DNA of 64,000 bases, from NCBI RefSeq assembly GCF_028623165.1, contig NZ_CP117768.1:1116001-1180000 (forward strand). The letters are read 5' to 3'. Both the position numbers and the translations under genes were made by a program. This stretch comes from Nostoc sp. UHCC 0926 (GTDB taxonomy: Bacteria; Cyanobacteriota; Cyanobacteriia; Cyanobacteriales; Nostocaceae). Under the pieces are notes generated by a model, which worked only from the letters and a program-made list of their open reading frames with translations, was not told the DNA's origin and made no database searches. Of the stretch, positions 43,799 to 52,944 are shown piece by piece. Each line of letters starts with the position of its first letter. Within the stretch, counting starts at the first letter, position 1.

Positions 43799-45538
43799 AT
43801 GCTCAGACGCAAAAGCCGCCGTAAAATCTCCTCAGTGGCTATGCTTGCCCTTGTTATATGCTTTATGGTAAGTGTGCGTTTATTTGGGCAAACAATTATG
43901 ACATCAGTACCCCAACTGCTCACTGACCCATTTTTGCAACTGCCGACTGAAACCTCAGTGCGAGTAGTTTGGTTTACTGAGTTTGCTGGTGTTAATCACA
44001 CAGTAACCTACGGCGAAAATCTCAAACAAACTGCTAAGGCAAATACTACCAAACTTAGTCGCACGCGTGAAGACCAAGAGTCAAGAGTTGCAAACCAAAC
44101 CAAAAACAACGAAGTTTATCAAAAACCCGTCCAGCGTGACATTTGGCGACATGAAGCTGAGGTGACTGGATTAACTCCTGGTTTGCGGCTAAACTATCGT
44201 GTTACGAGTGGGCGAGAAGATGGTGAGAGTGTTAGCAGTGATGTTTTTAGCCTCGCAGCTACTCCAAAACCGGATACACCATTAAAAATTCTGCTGACCT
44301 CTGACCATCAGTTAAAGCCGATGACATCTGCAAATCTGCAAAAGGTGGTAGAAACAATTGGACGAGTCGATGGGGTATGGTTTGCCGGTGATTTGGTCAA
44401 CGTTAGCGATCGCGCCTCAGAATGGTTTGATAATAATAGTGGTGGTGCATTGTTTCCTGGTTTACAAGGTCGTGCTAAATATGACATGACGCATAACGGT
44501 GTTAAGACAACCTATACTGGTGGACAAATAATTCAACATGCACCCATGTTTACTTGCGTTGGTAATCATGAGGTGATGGGGCGATTTGCCAGGATAGGAA
44601 GTTTAGATGGTGAATTTGATGATACAATTCCCCGTGTGGTTGCTCAAAAAATCTACCGGGACAAATCTTTAATAGATAATTCTTTTAATACTAATACCTA
44701 CGAAGAGATTTTCTCTTTACCAAAAAGTAAAGAAGGTGGAAAAAGGTATTATGCAGTCAGTTTTGGTGATGTGCGTTTGGTGGTACTGTATGCTACGAAT
44801 ATGTGGCGCCCTCCTAGCTTAGATGGAAAGCGTAAGGGTAGATATCAGGAAGCAGAAAAGGATTTAAATAATCCTGAAAATTGGGGTTATGGACAGCTGA
44901 TTTATGAGCCTATTGCTAAAGGCAGCAAGCAGTACAATTGGCTAGAGGCAGAACTTCACAGCCCTGAGTTTAAACAAGCAAAATACAAAGTTGTGATGTT
45001 CCATCACCCGCCCCATACTCTGGGTGATAATATAGTTCCTGCTTATACAGATCCAGTTCAAATAATTGAACGGGATGGTAATAATATCAAAGCAGTGCGT
45101 TACGAATACCCGAAAGACGCAGATTATATTATCCGCGATGTTGTGCCTTTACTAGAAACGGCTAATGTGCAATTGGTATTCTATGGGCATTCCCATTTGT
45201 GGAACCGCTTTGTTAGTCGCAGTGGAATGCACTTTCTGGAAACATCTAATGTGGGCAATACTTACGGTGCTGCTTGGGGTGACAGAAAGCGAGAAGTACC
45301 AATTGGGTATCAAGAGGATTATGTTAAGGTTGGTGATCCCAATGGTTTAGAGCCGATAGTGCCAACAATTGCTCCCTTGCTGGGCGAAGATGGGAAGCCG
45401 ATGCCTTATATTACGAGTAATGATATTACGGTTTTTAGTATCTTTGATACGGGGACGGGTACGATAACTAGTTATCGTTTTGATACTCGCAAGCCTGATT
45501 CGGAAGTATTGAAGTTTGACGAATTTAAGTTGAAATAG
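43799..45538 (+). CDS. Exported metallophosphoesterase (purple-acid-phosphatase-like)
   Basis: About 579 residues from the ATG at 43799, which starts with a basic N-terminus and a hydrophobic segment (AMLALVICFMVSVRLFG) forming a signal peptide or anchor. An N-terminal fibronectin-like domain (SVRVVWFTEFAGVNHTVTYG, HEAEVTGLTPGLRLNYRV) precedes the calcineurin-like domain with LTSDHQ, WFAGDLVN, CVGNHEVMGRF, MFHHPPHT and FYGHSHLWNRF as the metal ligands. This is the arrangement of purple-acid-phosphatase-like esterases, probably releasing phosphate in the periplasm. An earlier TTG start adds 15 residues and hides the signal. Confidence 0.87.
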   Translation: MLRRKSRRKISSVAMLALVICFMVSVRLFGQTIMTSVPQLLTDPFLQLPTETSVRVVWFTEFAGVNHTVTYGENLKQTAKANTTKLSRTREDQESRVANQTKNNEVYQKPVQRDIWRHEAEVTGLTPGLRLNYRVTSGREDGESVSSDVFSLAATPKPDTPLKILLTSDHQLKPMTSANLQKVVETIGRVDGVWFAGDLVNVSDRASEWFDNNSGGALFPGLQGRAKYDMTHNGVKTTYTGGQIIQHAPMFTCVGNHEVMGRFARIGSLDGEFDDTIPRVVAQKIYRDKSLIDNSFNTNTYEEIFSLPKSKEGGKRYYAVSFGDVRLVVLYATNMWRPPSLDGKRKGRYQEAEKDLNNPENWGYGQLIYEPIAKGSKQYNWLEAELHSPEFKQAKYKVVMFHHPPHTLGDNIVPAYTDPVQIIERDGNNIKAVRYEYPKDADYIIRDVVPLLETANVQLVFYGHSHLWNRFVSRSGMHFLETSNVGNTYGAAWGDRKREVPIGYQEDYVKVGDPNGLEPIVPTIAPLLGEDGKPMPYITSNDITVFSIFDTGTGTITSYRFDTRKPDSEVLKFDEFKLK

Positions 45539-45591
45539 TATAGATGCACAGATGTGCATTGGTGTCAATTTAAGCCAAAACTTTTGAAAAT

Positions 45592-45696
45592 CTCGTTTCC
45601 AGGTTATACCTGGAAATGCTATTCATTGCGCTGCTGCCGCTAATCAGGGAGGCAGAGCCTCTGAGTAGGCATTCCCAGTCTTCGACTGGGAACGAG
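45592..45696. repeat. Palindromic dispersed element with two hairpins
   Basis: Ends CTCGTTTCCAGG...CCTGGAAAT and ATTCCCAGTCTTCGACTGGG followed by AACGAG form inverted CTCGTT/AACGAG termini around about 105 bp. It lies between convergent genes and may also work as a terminator. Confidence 0.7.
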
Positions 45697-45721
45697 GCAT
45701 TCTTGACTGAACTATATTAGA

Positions 45722-46654
45722 TCATAGACTAGCGATCGCTTCGGCAACTAGTTTAGAAACAAAGGGCAAAATATCTCGACTCTTAGCCTGCGCTTTGCCT
45801 TCAGTAAATACCACTAAGAGGTAAGGGTGCTGTTCTGGTAACTCAATATACGCAGCATCATGGTGAACTTGACTTGTCCAACCTGCTTTTGACCAAATTT
45901 GAGCATTTTTAGGGAGTCCACCGCCTAAAAAACCTGTTAGCTGATCTTCGTCTCTGTCAGTGGGCAAATCGTTGAGATTCCGTTTGAGCAAAGCCATCAT
46001 TGCTTGCGATCGCCCACTTGAAACTGCCACCCCACCTACAATACTATGCAGTAACCTAGCGATCGCATTTGTTGTCAACATATTGCGATTTTCCAGTAAC
46101 TCTCCCACAAACGCCCGTTCTCGTCCATAGGCACCATCACTCCAAGTTTTTTGACAGACGTTAATCGTCTCCATTTCTTCCCAACCCAAGGATTGGTAAT
46201 AGCGGTTAACAATATTACGCTGATATTTCCAGGTTTCAAAGGGCCCGGTTGGTAATTGTGGCCCTGAGGTGGTGCCACTCAGAATATCCACAATCAAGCT
46301 GGTAGCATCATTACCAGAATCTACAATCATATCCCGCAAGGCTCGCTCCAACTCCTTGGAGGTTTGACTCATGCCTTTTTCTAACCATTCGTTTACCGCC
46401 ACCAGATAAAATAGCTTGACTACACTGGCGGGATAAATTCGCTCAACACCGCGATAAGTGAAACCACGAACTGGGTGATCCCAAAAAGCTTTGGGAGTCA
46501 GAGCGCCACCAGTATTTACTAGCACTGGTGGATCGTAAACAACCCAAGTCAGGGCAATTTGATTACGGGCTAAAGTCCCAAATGCTGCCCAAGTTGCATC
46601 TAAAATGCCTAACCCAAGATTTTCGAGTTGTTCGTCTTTATTAAAAAAAATCAT
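45722..46654 (-). CDS. Class A beta-lactamase-like serine hydrolase
   Basis: A 310-residue protein. The SxxK motif is YPASVVKLFYLVAV, the SxN motif VDSGNDATSLIVD and the K-T/A-G motif SKAGWTSQ. No signal peptide is visible, unlike secreted beta-lactamases, so an intracellular peptidase or esterase role in cell-wall recycling is as likely as antibiotic hydrolysis. It is divergent from the NlpC/P60 peptidase gene with overlapping 5' regions (ATG 46654 against ATG 46664), so the two share a promoter region and perhaps a murein-related role. Confidence 0.8.
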   Translation of the reverse strand: MIFFNKDEQLENLGLGILDATWAAFGTLARNQIALTWVVYDPPVLVNTGGALTPKAFWDHPVRGFTYRGVERIYPASVVKLFYLVAVNEWLEKGMSQTSKELERALRDMIVDSGNDATSLIVDILSGTTSGPQLPTGPFETWKYQRNIVNRYYQSLGWEEMETINVCQKTWSDGAYGRERAFVGELLENRNMLTTNAIARLLHSIVGGVAVSSGRSQAMMALLKRNLNDLPTDRDEDQLTGFLGGGLPKNAQIWSKAGWTSQVHHDAAYIELPEQHPYLLVVFTEGKAQAKSRDILPFVSKLVAEAIASL

Positions 46655-46663
46655 TCTCGAATA

Positions 46664-47386
46664 ATGTCCTTTAATCTAAAATCCCAAATCCCAAATCCAA
46701 AATCAGGGGAGTATCAGTGTTTAGCTGACCTGAATTTATATGATTCTCCTGAATGTACACGCTTGGCAACTCAAGCCGCATCTGGGCGACATTTGTGGGT
46801 AACATCAAATCATCAAAATTCAGCGGTTGAGCTGTATTTGTGTGAAGATGACTATCCGGGATGGGTATCCCTTTCAGATTTTGATTCATTACAATCTGCT
46901 ACTGTACCTTATCAGGCTGCAACATTTTCTGAATCTGAAATTAAAAAACTCCTAGCAAAGGTCATCGCCTTTACCCAAAAAGCGATGCAACAATCCAATT
47001 ATTACCTTTGGGGTGGTACGGTAGCACCAAATTATGACTGTTCTGGGTTGATCCAGGCGGCGTTTGCTTCGGTGAGCATTTGGCTACCCAGAGATGCTTA
47101 TCAACAGGAAGGATTCACTCAACCAATTACTATTGCAGAATTAGCAGCCGGGGATCTAGTATTTTTTGGAACTAGCCAAAAAGCAATCCATGTCGGACTT
47201 TATTTGGCGGATGGTTATTACATCCATAGTTCTGGGAAAGAGCAGGGACGGGATGGGATTGGGATTGATGTTCTCTCGGAACAGGGAGATGCGGTTAGTC
47301 AGTCGTACTATCAGCAGCTGCGAGGTGCTGGTAGAGTTATCAAGAGTTACGAACCACAGAGACGCACAGGACGCACAGGTATATGA
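46664..47386 (+). CDS. NlpC/P60 gamma-D-glutamyl-L-diamino acid endopeptidase
   Basis: About 240 residues. An N-terminal bacterial SH3 domain (YQCLADLNLYDSPECTRLAT, VELYLCEDDYPGWVSL) precedes the NlpC/P60 core with Cys in NYDCSGLIQAAF, His in KAIHVGLYLADGY and a third residue in YIHSSGKEQGRDG. It matches the AvPCP/NpPCP group known from Anabaena and Nostoc, which cleaves gamma-D-Glu-diaminopimelate bonds and recycles murein peptides. ATG 46664 is chosen over an upstream TTG at 46628. Its stop overlaps the glycosyltransferase start (ATGA). Confidence 0.92.
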   Translation: MSFNLKSQIPNPKSGEYQCLADLNLYDSPECTRLATQAASGRHLWVTSNHQNSAVELYLCEDDYPGWVSLSDFDSLQSATVPYQAATFSESEIKKLLAKVIAFTQKAMQQSNYYLWGGTVAPNYDCSGLIQAAFASVSIWLPRDAYQQEGFTQPITIAELAAGDLVFFGTSQKAIHVGLYLADGYYIHSSGKEQGRDGIGIDVLSEQGDAVSQSYYQQLRGAGRVIKSYEPQRRTGRTGI

Positions 47387-48396
47387 GGAGTGGGTTGGTT
47401 GATCAAGGGTTGAGTCAGGAAAATGGGGTGATTTCAGCAATTGTCCCAGATGTTTCGGTGGTGGTGCCGATACATGACGAAGTGGAAAGTTTGCCGCTTT
47501 TACTAGAAGCGATCGCATCTACTTTATCCTCTAGTCAGATAAATTATGAAATAATTTGTGTGGATGATGGTTCTACAGATGGTTCCGGGGAGTTTCTCAA
47601 ACAACAGGCGCAAATCCGCACTGATTTAAAGGCGGTGATTTTGCGTCGCAACTACGGACAAACTGCGGCTATGGCTGCTGGGTTTTATTATGCAGTAGGT
47701 AAAGCGATCGTCACTTTAGATGCTGACCTCCAGAATGACCCAGCTGATATCCCGATGTTATTAGCAAAGCTGGCCGAAGGTTACGATTTGGTGAGTGGTT
47801 GGCGACAAAAACGCCAAGATGGTGCTGTAAATCGGTTACTTCCTTCCAAAATTGCCAATTGGCTAATTCGCCGTACCACTAGCGTGAATATTCATGACTA
47901 TGGCTGTTCACTGAAAGCCTATCGGGCAGAACTGTTGGCAGATATGAATCTCTACGGGGAACTACACCGATTTTTACCTGCCCTAGCGTACATTGAAGGA
48001 GCTAGAATTACTGAAATACCAGTGCGTCATCACGCCCGTCGCTTTGGTCAGAGTAAATATGGGATTTGGCGGACATTCCGGGTATTGATGGATTTGTTAA
48101 CCATTCTGTTTATGAAAAGATTCCTCACCCGCCCGATGCACGTTTTTGGGCTGTTGGGCTTGATTTCAATGGTTTCGGGGACAGGGATCGGAATTCACTT
48201 GACGTTCGTCAAATTTGCTTTCCATGAGGACATTGGCAATCGCCCTTTGCTGATTTTGGCAGTTCTTTTGTTAGTAACTGGAGTCCAGTTGTTTTGCTTC
48301 GGTCTTTTGGCAGAATTGCTCATGCGTACATACCATGAATCCCAAGGAAGGCCTATCTATCGTGTGCGAGAGGTGGTAGCAAAAAATATTGACTAA
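47383..48396 (+). CDS. Membrane-associated family 2 glycosyltransferase (DPM1/GtrB-like)
   Basis: A 337-residue GT2 enzyme: VSVVVPIHDEVESLPLLLEA, DDGSTDGSGEF (first Asp pair), VTLDADLQNDPADIPML (DxD) and the VNIHDYGCSLKAYR block. Two C-terminal membrane segments (PMHVFGLLGLISMVSGTGIG and RPLLILAVLLLVTGVQLFCF) are typical of dolichyl/undecaprenyl-phosphate sugar transferases such as GtrB/ArnC. It probably charges undecaprenyl phosphate with a sugar at the inner face of the plasma membrane. It overlaps the NlpC/P60 gene by 4 bp, so it is translationally coupled. Confidence 0.9.
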   Translation: MRSGLVDQGLSQENGVISAIVPDVSVVVPIHDEVESLPLLLEAIASTLSSSQINYEIICVDDGSTDGSGEFLKQQAQIRTDLKAVILRRNYGQTAAMAAGFYYAVGKAIVTLDADLQNDPADIPMLLAKLAEGYDLVSGWRQKRQDGAVNRLLPSKIANWLIRRTTSVNIHDYGCSLKAYRAELLADMNLYGELHRFLPALAYIEGARITEIPVRHHARRFGQSKYGIWRTFRVLMDLLTILFMKRFLTRPMHVFGLLGLISMVSGTGIGIHLTFVKFAFHEDIGNRPLLILAVLLLVTGVQLFCFGLLAELLMRTYHESQGRPIYRVREVVAKNID

Positions 48397-48496
48397 GGTA
48401 ACAATAGTTATGGGGCATTGGACATTGGACATTGGGCATTGGGCATGAGTAAACAGTCAAGAGTAAATATTGGTTTACTCTTGACTCATAATTCCT

Positions 48497-48820
48497 AATA
48501 CCATTTCTTTGTGAGGCTGCGCCAAACCCTTTTAACTTCTTTCTTTCTTTGTGTCCTACCCTGCGGCAAGCCACAACTCTTGGAGACGCTTCTCTACGAG
48601 AGGCTCCGCCAAAGCGAACGTGTCTATGCGTCCTTTGCGGTAGCCTGCGGCAAGCCGCTTTGCGTCTACGTTTTTCTTTCTTGGACTTACAGCTATTTTC
48701 AGGTAAATAGACCACGCGGTAGGGGCGCAAGGCCTTGCGCCCCTACGACAGATGTGGTTCAAATACATGAATTCTGCTGTAAATATGGTTTAGCGCATCT
48801 TCATACAGAATTGGTATAAC
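48497..48820. repeat. Composite repeat region, MITE-like
   Basis: Begins TAATACCATTTCTTTGTGAG and ends GCATCTTCATACAGAATTGG, matching the end of the element at 39372-39544. Inside are palindromic units (CCTGCGGCAAGCC, GGCGCAAGGCCTTGCGCC, AGACGCTTCTCTACGAGAGG). No gene is supported in 48397-48860; short frames on both strands here are repeat-coded. Confidence 0.65.
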
Positions 48821-48860
48821 TCCTAACTATTGACAAAAAACTCATTAAATTGCATCTACC

Positions 48861-50114
48861 TTGAAAGCATTTAATACCTTTGACGCCGAACTACGGCGCA
48901 ACCTGCTGATTTTATTTACAGCAGGTTTATTATTCTGGTCGAGCATATCTTCGCTCTTACCAACTCTACCGCTTTACATCGATGATGTGGGCGCAAGCAA
49001 ACAAGAAATTGGGATTGTGATGGGCAGTTTCGCCATTGGGTTATTGCTATCTCGCCCGATGCTGGGACGATTAGCCGATAAAGATGGTCGAAAAATTGTC
49101 TTGTTGATTGGTACGATAGTAGCTGCGATCGCACCCTTTGGTTATTTGGCAACTCAATCTATTGGGCTGTTGATCCTGGTGCGAATTTTTCACGGCATTA
49201 GCGTTGCCGCTTTTACCACTGGCTACAGTGCCTTAATCGCTGATTTAGCTCCATCCGAAACTCGTGGTGAAATCATTGGTTACATGACCCTAGCAACTCC
49301 CCTTGGTTTAGCAATTGGCCCTGCCTTGGGTGGGTATTTAGAAGCTACAAGTGGTTACGGGATATTATTTCTTTTCTGTGCCGAATTGGGTTTTGTCGCT
49401 CTCTTAGGAATTGTACAAGTCAGGAATCCGCCAGTGCAGACAAAACAGGAAACTGAGGGAAATGCTCGCAACTTTTGGCAAATTTTGGGCAGTCCACGGG
49501 TGAGAGTTCCAACTATAGTTATGTTGCTGGTTGGTTTGTCTCTCGGTGCTGTACATACCTTTGTGTCGTTATTCCTCAAATCCACCGATGTGGACTTTAA
49601 TGGCGGACTGTTTTTTACAGCTTCGGCAATTTCAAGTTTTAGTATCAGGGTGTTTGCTGGTAAGGCAAGCGATCGCTTTGGTCGTGGTTTGTTTATCACC
49701 TTTGGGATTTTTTGCTACGTTTTAGCTTTAATACTGTTGTGGCAGGCTCACAGCGCAATCTTTTTCTTACTGGCTGCGATCGCTGAAGGTGCTGGTGGTG
49801 GTACACTCATCTCCATGATGGTCACGATGATGGCAGACCGCTCACTGCCGCAAGAACGGGGGCAAATTTTTGCTATATGCATAGCTGGACTTGACCTGGG
49901 GATTGCGATCGCCGCTCCTCTTCTGGGTATCATCGCAGAACTTGTAGGCTACCGCGATATGTTTGGCTACGGTGCTGTGATCACTTCTGTTGCACTTGTG
50001 ATCTTCCTCACCCAGTCGAGCAAAGACCTATCCAACTCCCTGCGCTTTGCACTAGGTCGCGCTCCAGATGCTTACGCCTTGAACAACTTAAAAGTTAGAA
50101 CTGAGGAACTTTAA
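48861..50114 (+). CDS. Major facilitator superfamily transporter
   Basis: A 417-residue membrane protein with about 12 hydrophobic segments. The loop 2-3 motif is SRPMLGRLADKDGRKIVLL (GxLaDrxGrkxxl) and its repeat in the second half is FAGKASDRFGRGLFI. It resembles drug or sugar efflux permeases of the plasma membrane; the substrate cannot be told. The TTG at 48861 is the chosen start, giving an N-terminal cytosolic tail; ATG codons further in would delete the first helix. It is followed by tRNA-Arg on the other strand. Confidence 0.88.
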   Translation: MKAFNTFDAELRRNLLILFTAGLLFWSSISSLLPTLPLYIDDVGASKQEIGIVMGSFAIGLLLSRPMLGRLADKDGRKIVLLIGTIVAAIAPFGYLATQSIGLLILVRIFHGISVAAFTTGYSALIADLAPSETRGEIIGYMTLATPLGLAIGPALGGYLEATSGYGILFLFCAELGFVALLGIVQVRNPPVQTKQETEGNARNFWQILGSPRVRVPTIVMLLVGLSLGAVHTFVSLFLKSTDVDFNGGLFFTASAISSFSIRVFAGKASDRFGRGLFITFGIFCYVLALILLWQAHSAIFFLLAAIAEGAGGGTLISMMVTMMADRSLPQERGQIFAICIAGLDLGIAIAAPLLGIIAELVGYRDMFGYGAVITSVALVIFLTQSSKDLSNSLRFALGRAPDAYALNNLKVRTEEL

Positions 50115-50153
50115 TTCCTCACTCCTAACTTTCAACTCTTAACTTTCAAAAAC

Positions 50154-50227
50154 GGGCGAGGAGGGATTCGAACCCCCGACACCGTGGTCCGTAGCCACGT
50201 GCTCTAGTCCACTGAGCTACACGCCCT
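50154..50227 (-). tRNA. tRNA-Arg(ACG)
   Basis: A 73-74-nt cloverleaf: acceptor GGGCGTG/CTCGCCC, D arm GCTCAGTGGACTAGAGC, anticodon arm CGTGG-CTACGGA-CCACG with anticodon ACG (read as ICG), and T arm GGGGGTTCGAATCCCTC. CCA is not encoded. One U-U mismatch lies in the acceptor stem. Confidence 0.93.
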
Positions 50228-50260
50228 CACCGACAATCTATATTAACACGTTCTAACTAA

Positions 50261-50770
50261 ATGATGCAAGATAATTCTCCATCTAATTTTGCCAACTTAA
50301 CCCATCTAGATCGCCAAGGACAGGCACAGATGGTGGATGTGTCTGACAAAGCACCCACCGTCCGCCAAGCAGTAGCCGCTGCCAATGTGCGGATGCTGCC
50401 CACAACCTTCGCTGCCATTCAAGCCGGAAATGTGCCAAAAGGAGATGTGTTAGCAACTGCAAGATTGGCTGGGATTATGGCAGCCAAGCAAACAGCCACT
50501 TTAATTCCTCTGTGTCATCCGTTGCCTTTACAAAAAATCGCAGTCGAAATTATACCCGATCCGCAACTACCTGGTTATCAAATTCAAGCTACAGTCAAAA
50601 CCAAAGCTGAAACTGGTGTAGAGATGGAAGCCTTAACTGCCGTTTCTGTGGCTGCCCTGACTTTATACGATATGGCAAAAGCTTTAGAAAAGTCGATTCA
50701 AATTGAATCGATTCGTTTAATCAGTAAGAGTGGCGGGAAATCAGGAGATTATTTCCTGCAAAAGTATTAA
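50261..50770 (+). CDS. moaC: Cyclic pyranopterin monophosphate synthase
   Basis: A 169-residue enzyme of molybdenum-cofactor synthesis that converts the MoaA product to c[24 protein letters not shown] at the start, [17 protein letters not shown] with the catalytic His, and [20 protein letters not shown] followed by [20 protein letters not shown] are the conserved blocks. The full family length is present. No other moa gene lies nearby, so it is a single-gene unit. Confidence 0.97.
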   Translation: MMQDNSPSNFANLTHLDRQGQAQMVDVSDKAPTVRQAVAAANVRMLPTTFAAIQAGNVPKGDVLATARLAGIMAAKQTATLIPLCHPLPLQKIAVEIIPDPQLPGYQIQATVKTKAETGVEMEALTAVSVAALTLYDMAKALEKSIQIESIRLISKSGGKSGDYFLQKY

Positions 50771-50833
50771 ATAAGGGCGCATTTTACTTTGAAAAAAATC
50801 TTTGATATCGTTTCACAATAATCCACAGTTCAG

Positions 50834-51505
50834 TTATGGGAGGTTGTCAGGGTCAATACCGAGACTACGTAAGTATGCTGCCAACTGTTCTGCCCGTTGA
50901 CGTTCTTGTTCTGCCAATAACTCAGCCTGTTCTGCCCGTTGATTGAGTTCCAGCGAATTCAAAAATCTCTGTCCATCTGGACGGTAAATTACTAACTCTC
51001 CTTGCCCAGTTTTAAATCTAATTCCCAAGCGGGGACTGAACCAATCATCCATTTGCCATAGCTTATTCAAATGGTTGTTTTGCCGCAACCAGCCATCTAG
51101 TTGAAAACTTTCAGGGTCATATAAATAGTATTCTTCAACACCATAGGTATCGTAAAACTCTAGCTTGCGATCCATCTCCTTGGTATCATTACTATAAGAG
51201 AGAATCTCAAAGACTACTTGCGGTGGAATATTTTCTTCTTGCCACTGACGATAGGAACGACGTTTTTGCTTTGGTCTACCTAAGGCAACCATCACGTCAG
51301 GTGCAGTCGGTGCAATCAGCCGAGAACGGACGGGATACCAGAGCAAATCTCCCGCAATCAAAACATTGTCATTATTAGCAAACAGAATCTCTAAATTCTC
51401 CTTAATCAGGACAATCCAACGATATTGCTCTGTATTGTCTGCCATTGGTTTCCCGTCGCTATCTGGATAAAGGAGATCGGGGTCTATTTGCTCAAAGATA
51501 GTCAT
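50834..51505 (-). CDS. Uma2 family (DUF820) putative endonuclease
   Basis: A 223-residue PD-(D/E)xK-fold protein of the Uma2 family, widely expanded in cyanobacteria. APDVMVALGRPKQKRRSYRQ has the Asp of the active site; PPQVVFEILSYSNDTKEMDRK has the ExK pair; YGVEEYYLYDPESFQLDGWL is the usual later block. A C-terminal coiled coil of repeated RAEQ/AELLAEQ units (about residues 190-215) follows. The cellular role is unknown; association with mobile DNA is often proposed. Confidence 0.88.
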   Translation of the reverse strand: MTIFEQIDPDLLYPDSDGKPMADNTEQYRWIVLIKENLEILFANNDNVLIAGDLLWYPVRSRLIAPTAPDVMVALGRPKQKRRSYRQWQEENIPPQVVFEILSYSNDTKEMDRKLEFYDTYGVEEYYLYDPESFQLDGWLRQNNHLNKLWQMDDWFSPRLGIRFKTGQGELVIYRPDGQRFLNSLELNQRAEQAELLAEQERQRAEQLAAYLRSLGIDPDNLP

Positions 51506-51628
51506 AGGATTTAACCCATCTGCTCTTGACTTTTAATTAGATTATGACTGGTTATAGAGGTCTAATAGCAACCGCTGTCGCAAAAACCTTAGAATGAGTA
51601 GGTGTATTTAAATCTGTAACAAATATTT

Positions 51629-51883
51629 ATGCCTCCTCGTTGGCCTCGCGAACCCGATCGCAAAGACCCTGATTACCGCAAGATAGATGACCGGATGAAT
51701 TTTGCCATCCATGTGGCGATCGCTGCTAGTATTAATTCTGGCTTGTGGTTTTTCCACATCTTGAAAGCCACTACCTGGGAGTGGCTGCCTGGGGTGACTT
51801 TAAGTTGGACAGGAATATTGTTAGTACATCTAATTTATATTGCTGCGATCGCTAATTACAGTGATCCATCTAAATCCATCTGA
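51629..51883 (+). CDS. Small 2TM-domain membrane protein
   Basis: An 84-residue protein with a charged N-terminus (PPRWPREPDRKDPDYRKIDD) and two hydrophobic segments (FAIHVAIAASINSGLWFFHI; LSWTGILLVHLIYIAAIA), the pattern of the 2TM domain family. It is inserted in the plasma or thylakoid membrane with unknown function. It has its own leader and no operon partner. Confidence 0.7.
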   Translation: MPPRWPREPDRKDPDYRKIDDRMNFAIHVAIAASINSGLWFFHILKATTWEWLPGVTLSWTGILLVHLIYIAAIANYSDPSKSI

Positions 51884-52001
51884 AGACGGACTGCTGATGC
51901 TGGGGCGATTGTAACCTGTGGTAGTAGGATTAGCCTATCAATTGAGCGATAATATAAAAAAGCCTGAGTTTTGCGCTCTTTTTTAATGTAGGGTTATTTT
52001 T

Positions 52002-52310
52002 ATGGCTAAGACTAACACCACAGAACTACTAGAAGCCCTAGCAGCTGAAATTGGCGAAAACGTCTACATAGACATTGCCAAATGGCACCTTTATTTATCT
52101 AATGCCAAACTGCATACTCTTGTTGCTGAACAGTTGTATCCCTTAATTACTTCTAACAATGTAAATGAAGACCAAGTTATAAAAGTCTTGAAATCAATTC
52201 CAGTAAAAATTGGTGGAGGTAAAAGCGAACTTCCTTTAATCGATTTACTACCACTCCAATCCCAGGTCACCTTAGTAGATATTTTAGAAAAATATCAACG
52301 CGAAATCTAA
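52002..52310 (+). CDS. DUF3181 family protein
   Basis: A 102-residue cyanobacterial protein (DUF3181): ELLEALAAEIGENVYIDIAK, WHLYLSNAKLHTLVAEQLYP and VKIGGGKSELPLIDLLPLQS. It is a small alpha/beta protein, conserved across cyanobacteria, with unknown function. It supports the host assignment. Confidence 0.8.
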   Translation: MAKTNTTELLEALAAEIGENVYIDIAKWHLYLSNAKLHTLVAEQLYPLITSNNVNEDQVIKVLKSIPVKIGGGKSELPLIDLLPLQSQVTLVDILEKYQREI

Positions 52311-52598
52311 TCGCTAAAACTAAGATTATTTGAATTAAATAATTTTATCGGTCAGCATTCCCTGATTCAATTTTAGATTGATATGCTAAATTGGGGATTT
52401 ATTTGCTGTATCAATTTTATAATAAAAATAAAAACCACATATACACATAGATAAATCTCGTGTAATTTATGTCTGCATATCTGGTAAAATTTCCTTTAAC
52501 AATTAAGGAATCTCGACGTTCTAAATCAGTTGAGATGTGAACGAGTATTATGTTAAGACTCGCGCTACACCTTATGCAAACTTATGGAGGCAATTTCT

Positions 52599-52814
52599 AT
52601 GCTTTTACAACTCAAAGATACTGGTGAATTAGTAAAAATTCTTGAGATTCAGGAATTGCTTGACCCGAATAATGATGTTGTTCACGGACGACAACAAGAA
52701 GGTGAAGAAGAACAGCCACCTAATCCCTTTAAAAAAGAAAATCTCGTTTTTCCTTCTGGTGAAGTTCTACCACGCTGTTGGTTAGATGCCGACTATAGAC
52801 ATGACAACACTTAA
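52599..52814 (+). CDS. Small conserved hypothetical protein
   Basis: A 71-residue protein from the ATG at 52599, preceded at a good distance by GGAGG (52586-52590); the ATG at 52584 overlaps that site and is rejected. LLQLKDTGELVKILEIQELLDP is followed by an acidic linker (GRQQEGEEEQPPNPFKKENL) and LVFPSGEVLPRCWLDADYR. I recognise it as a Nostocales-type small protein without known function. A terminator follows. Confidence 0.65.
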   Translation: MLLQLKDTGELVKILEIQELLDPNNDVVHGRQQEGEEEQPPNPFKKENLVFPSGEVLPRCWLDADYRHDNT

Positions 52815-52873
52815 TGATTTTAAAATCAGGTTATAGGTAATGAGAGTAAACTGATTCCCTAATTATCAAGCCA

Positions 52874-52914
52874 CAGATCCCCGACTTCGTAAAAGTTGTC
52901 GGGGATCTGCTTTT
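52874..52914 (+). terminator. Intrinsic terminator
   Basis: A long hairpin CAGATCCCCGACTT...AGTTGTCGGGGATCTG followed by CTTTTT, between convergent genes. Confidence 0.85.
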
Positions 52915-52944
52915 TCACAAACAATTTATGATTGCTATATATAA

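Noticed and set aside
48353..48819. Several 70-125-codon frames on both strands between the GT2 and MFS genes
   Set aside because: All are coded by palindromic dispersed repeats, which stay open on both strands.
43151..50227. tRNA-Pro or tRNA-Arg in this window as the target of the homing spacer
   Set aside because: Their T arms (GGGTTCGAATCCCGCC and GGGTTCGAATCCCTCC) do not match GGTTCAACTCCGTCC beyond the general T-loop consensus, and the CAST is not next to either.
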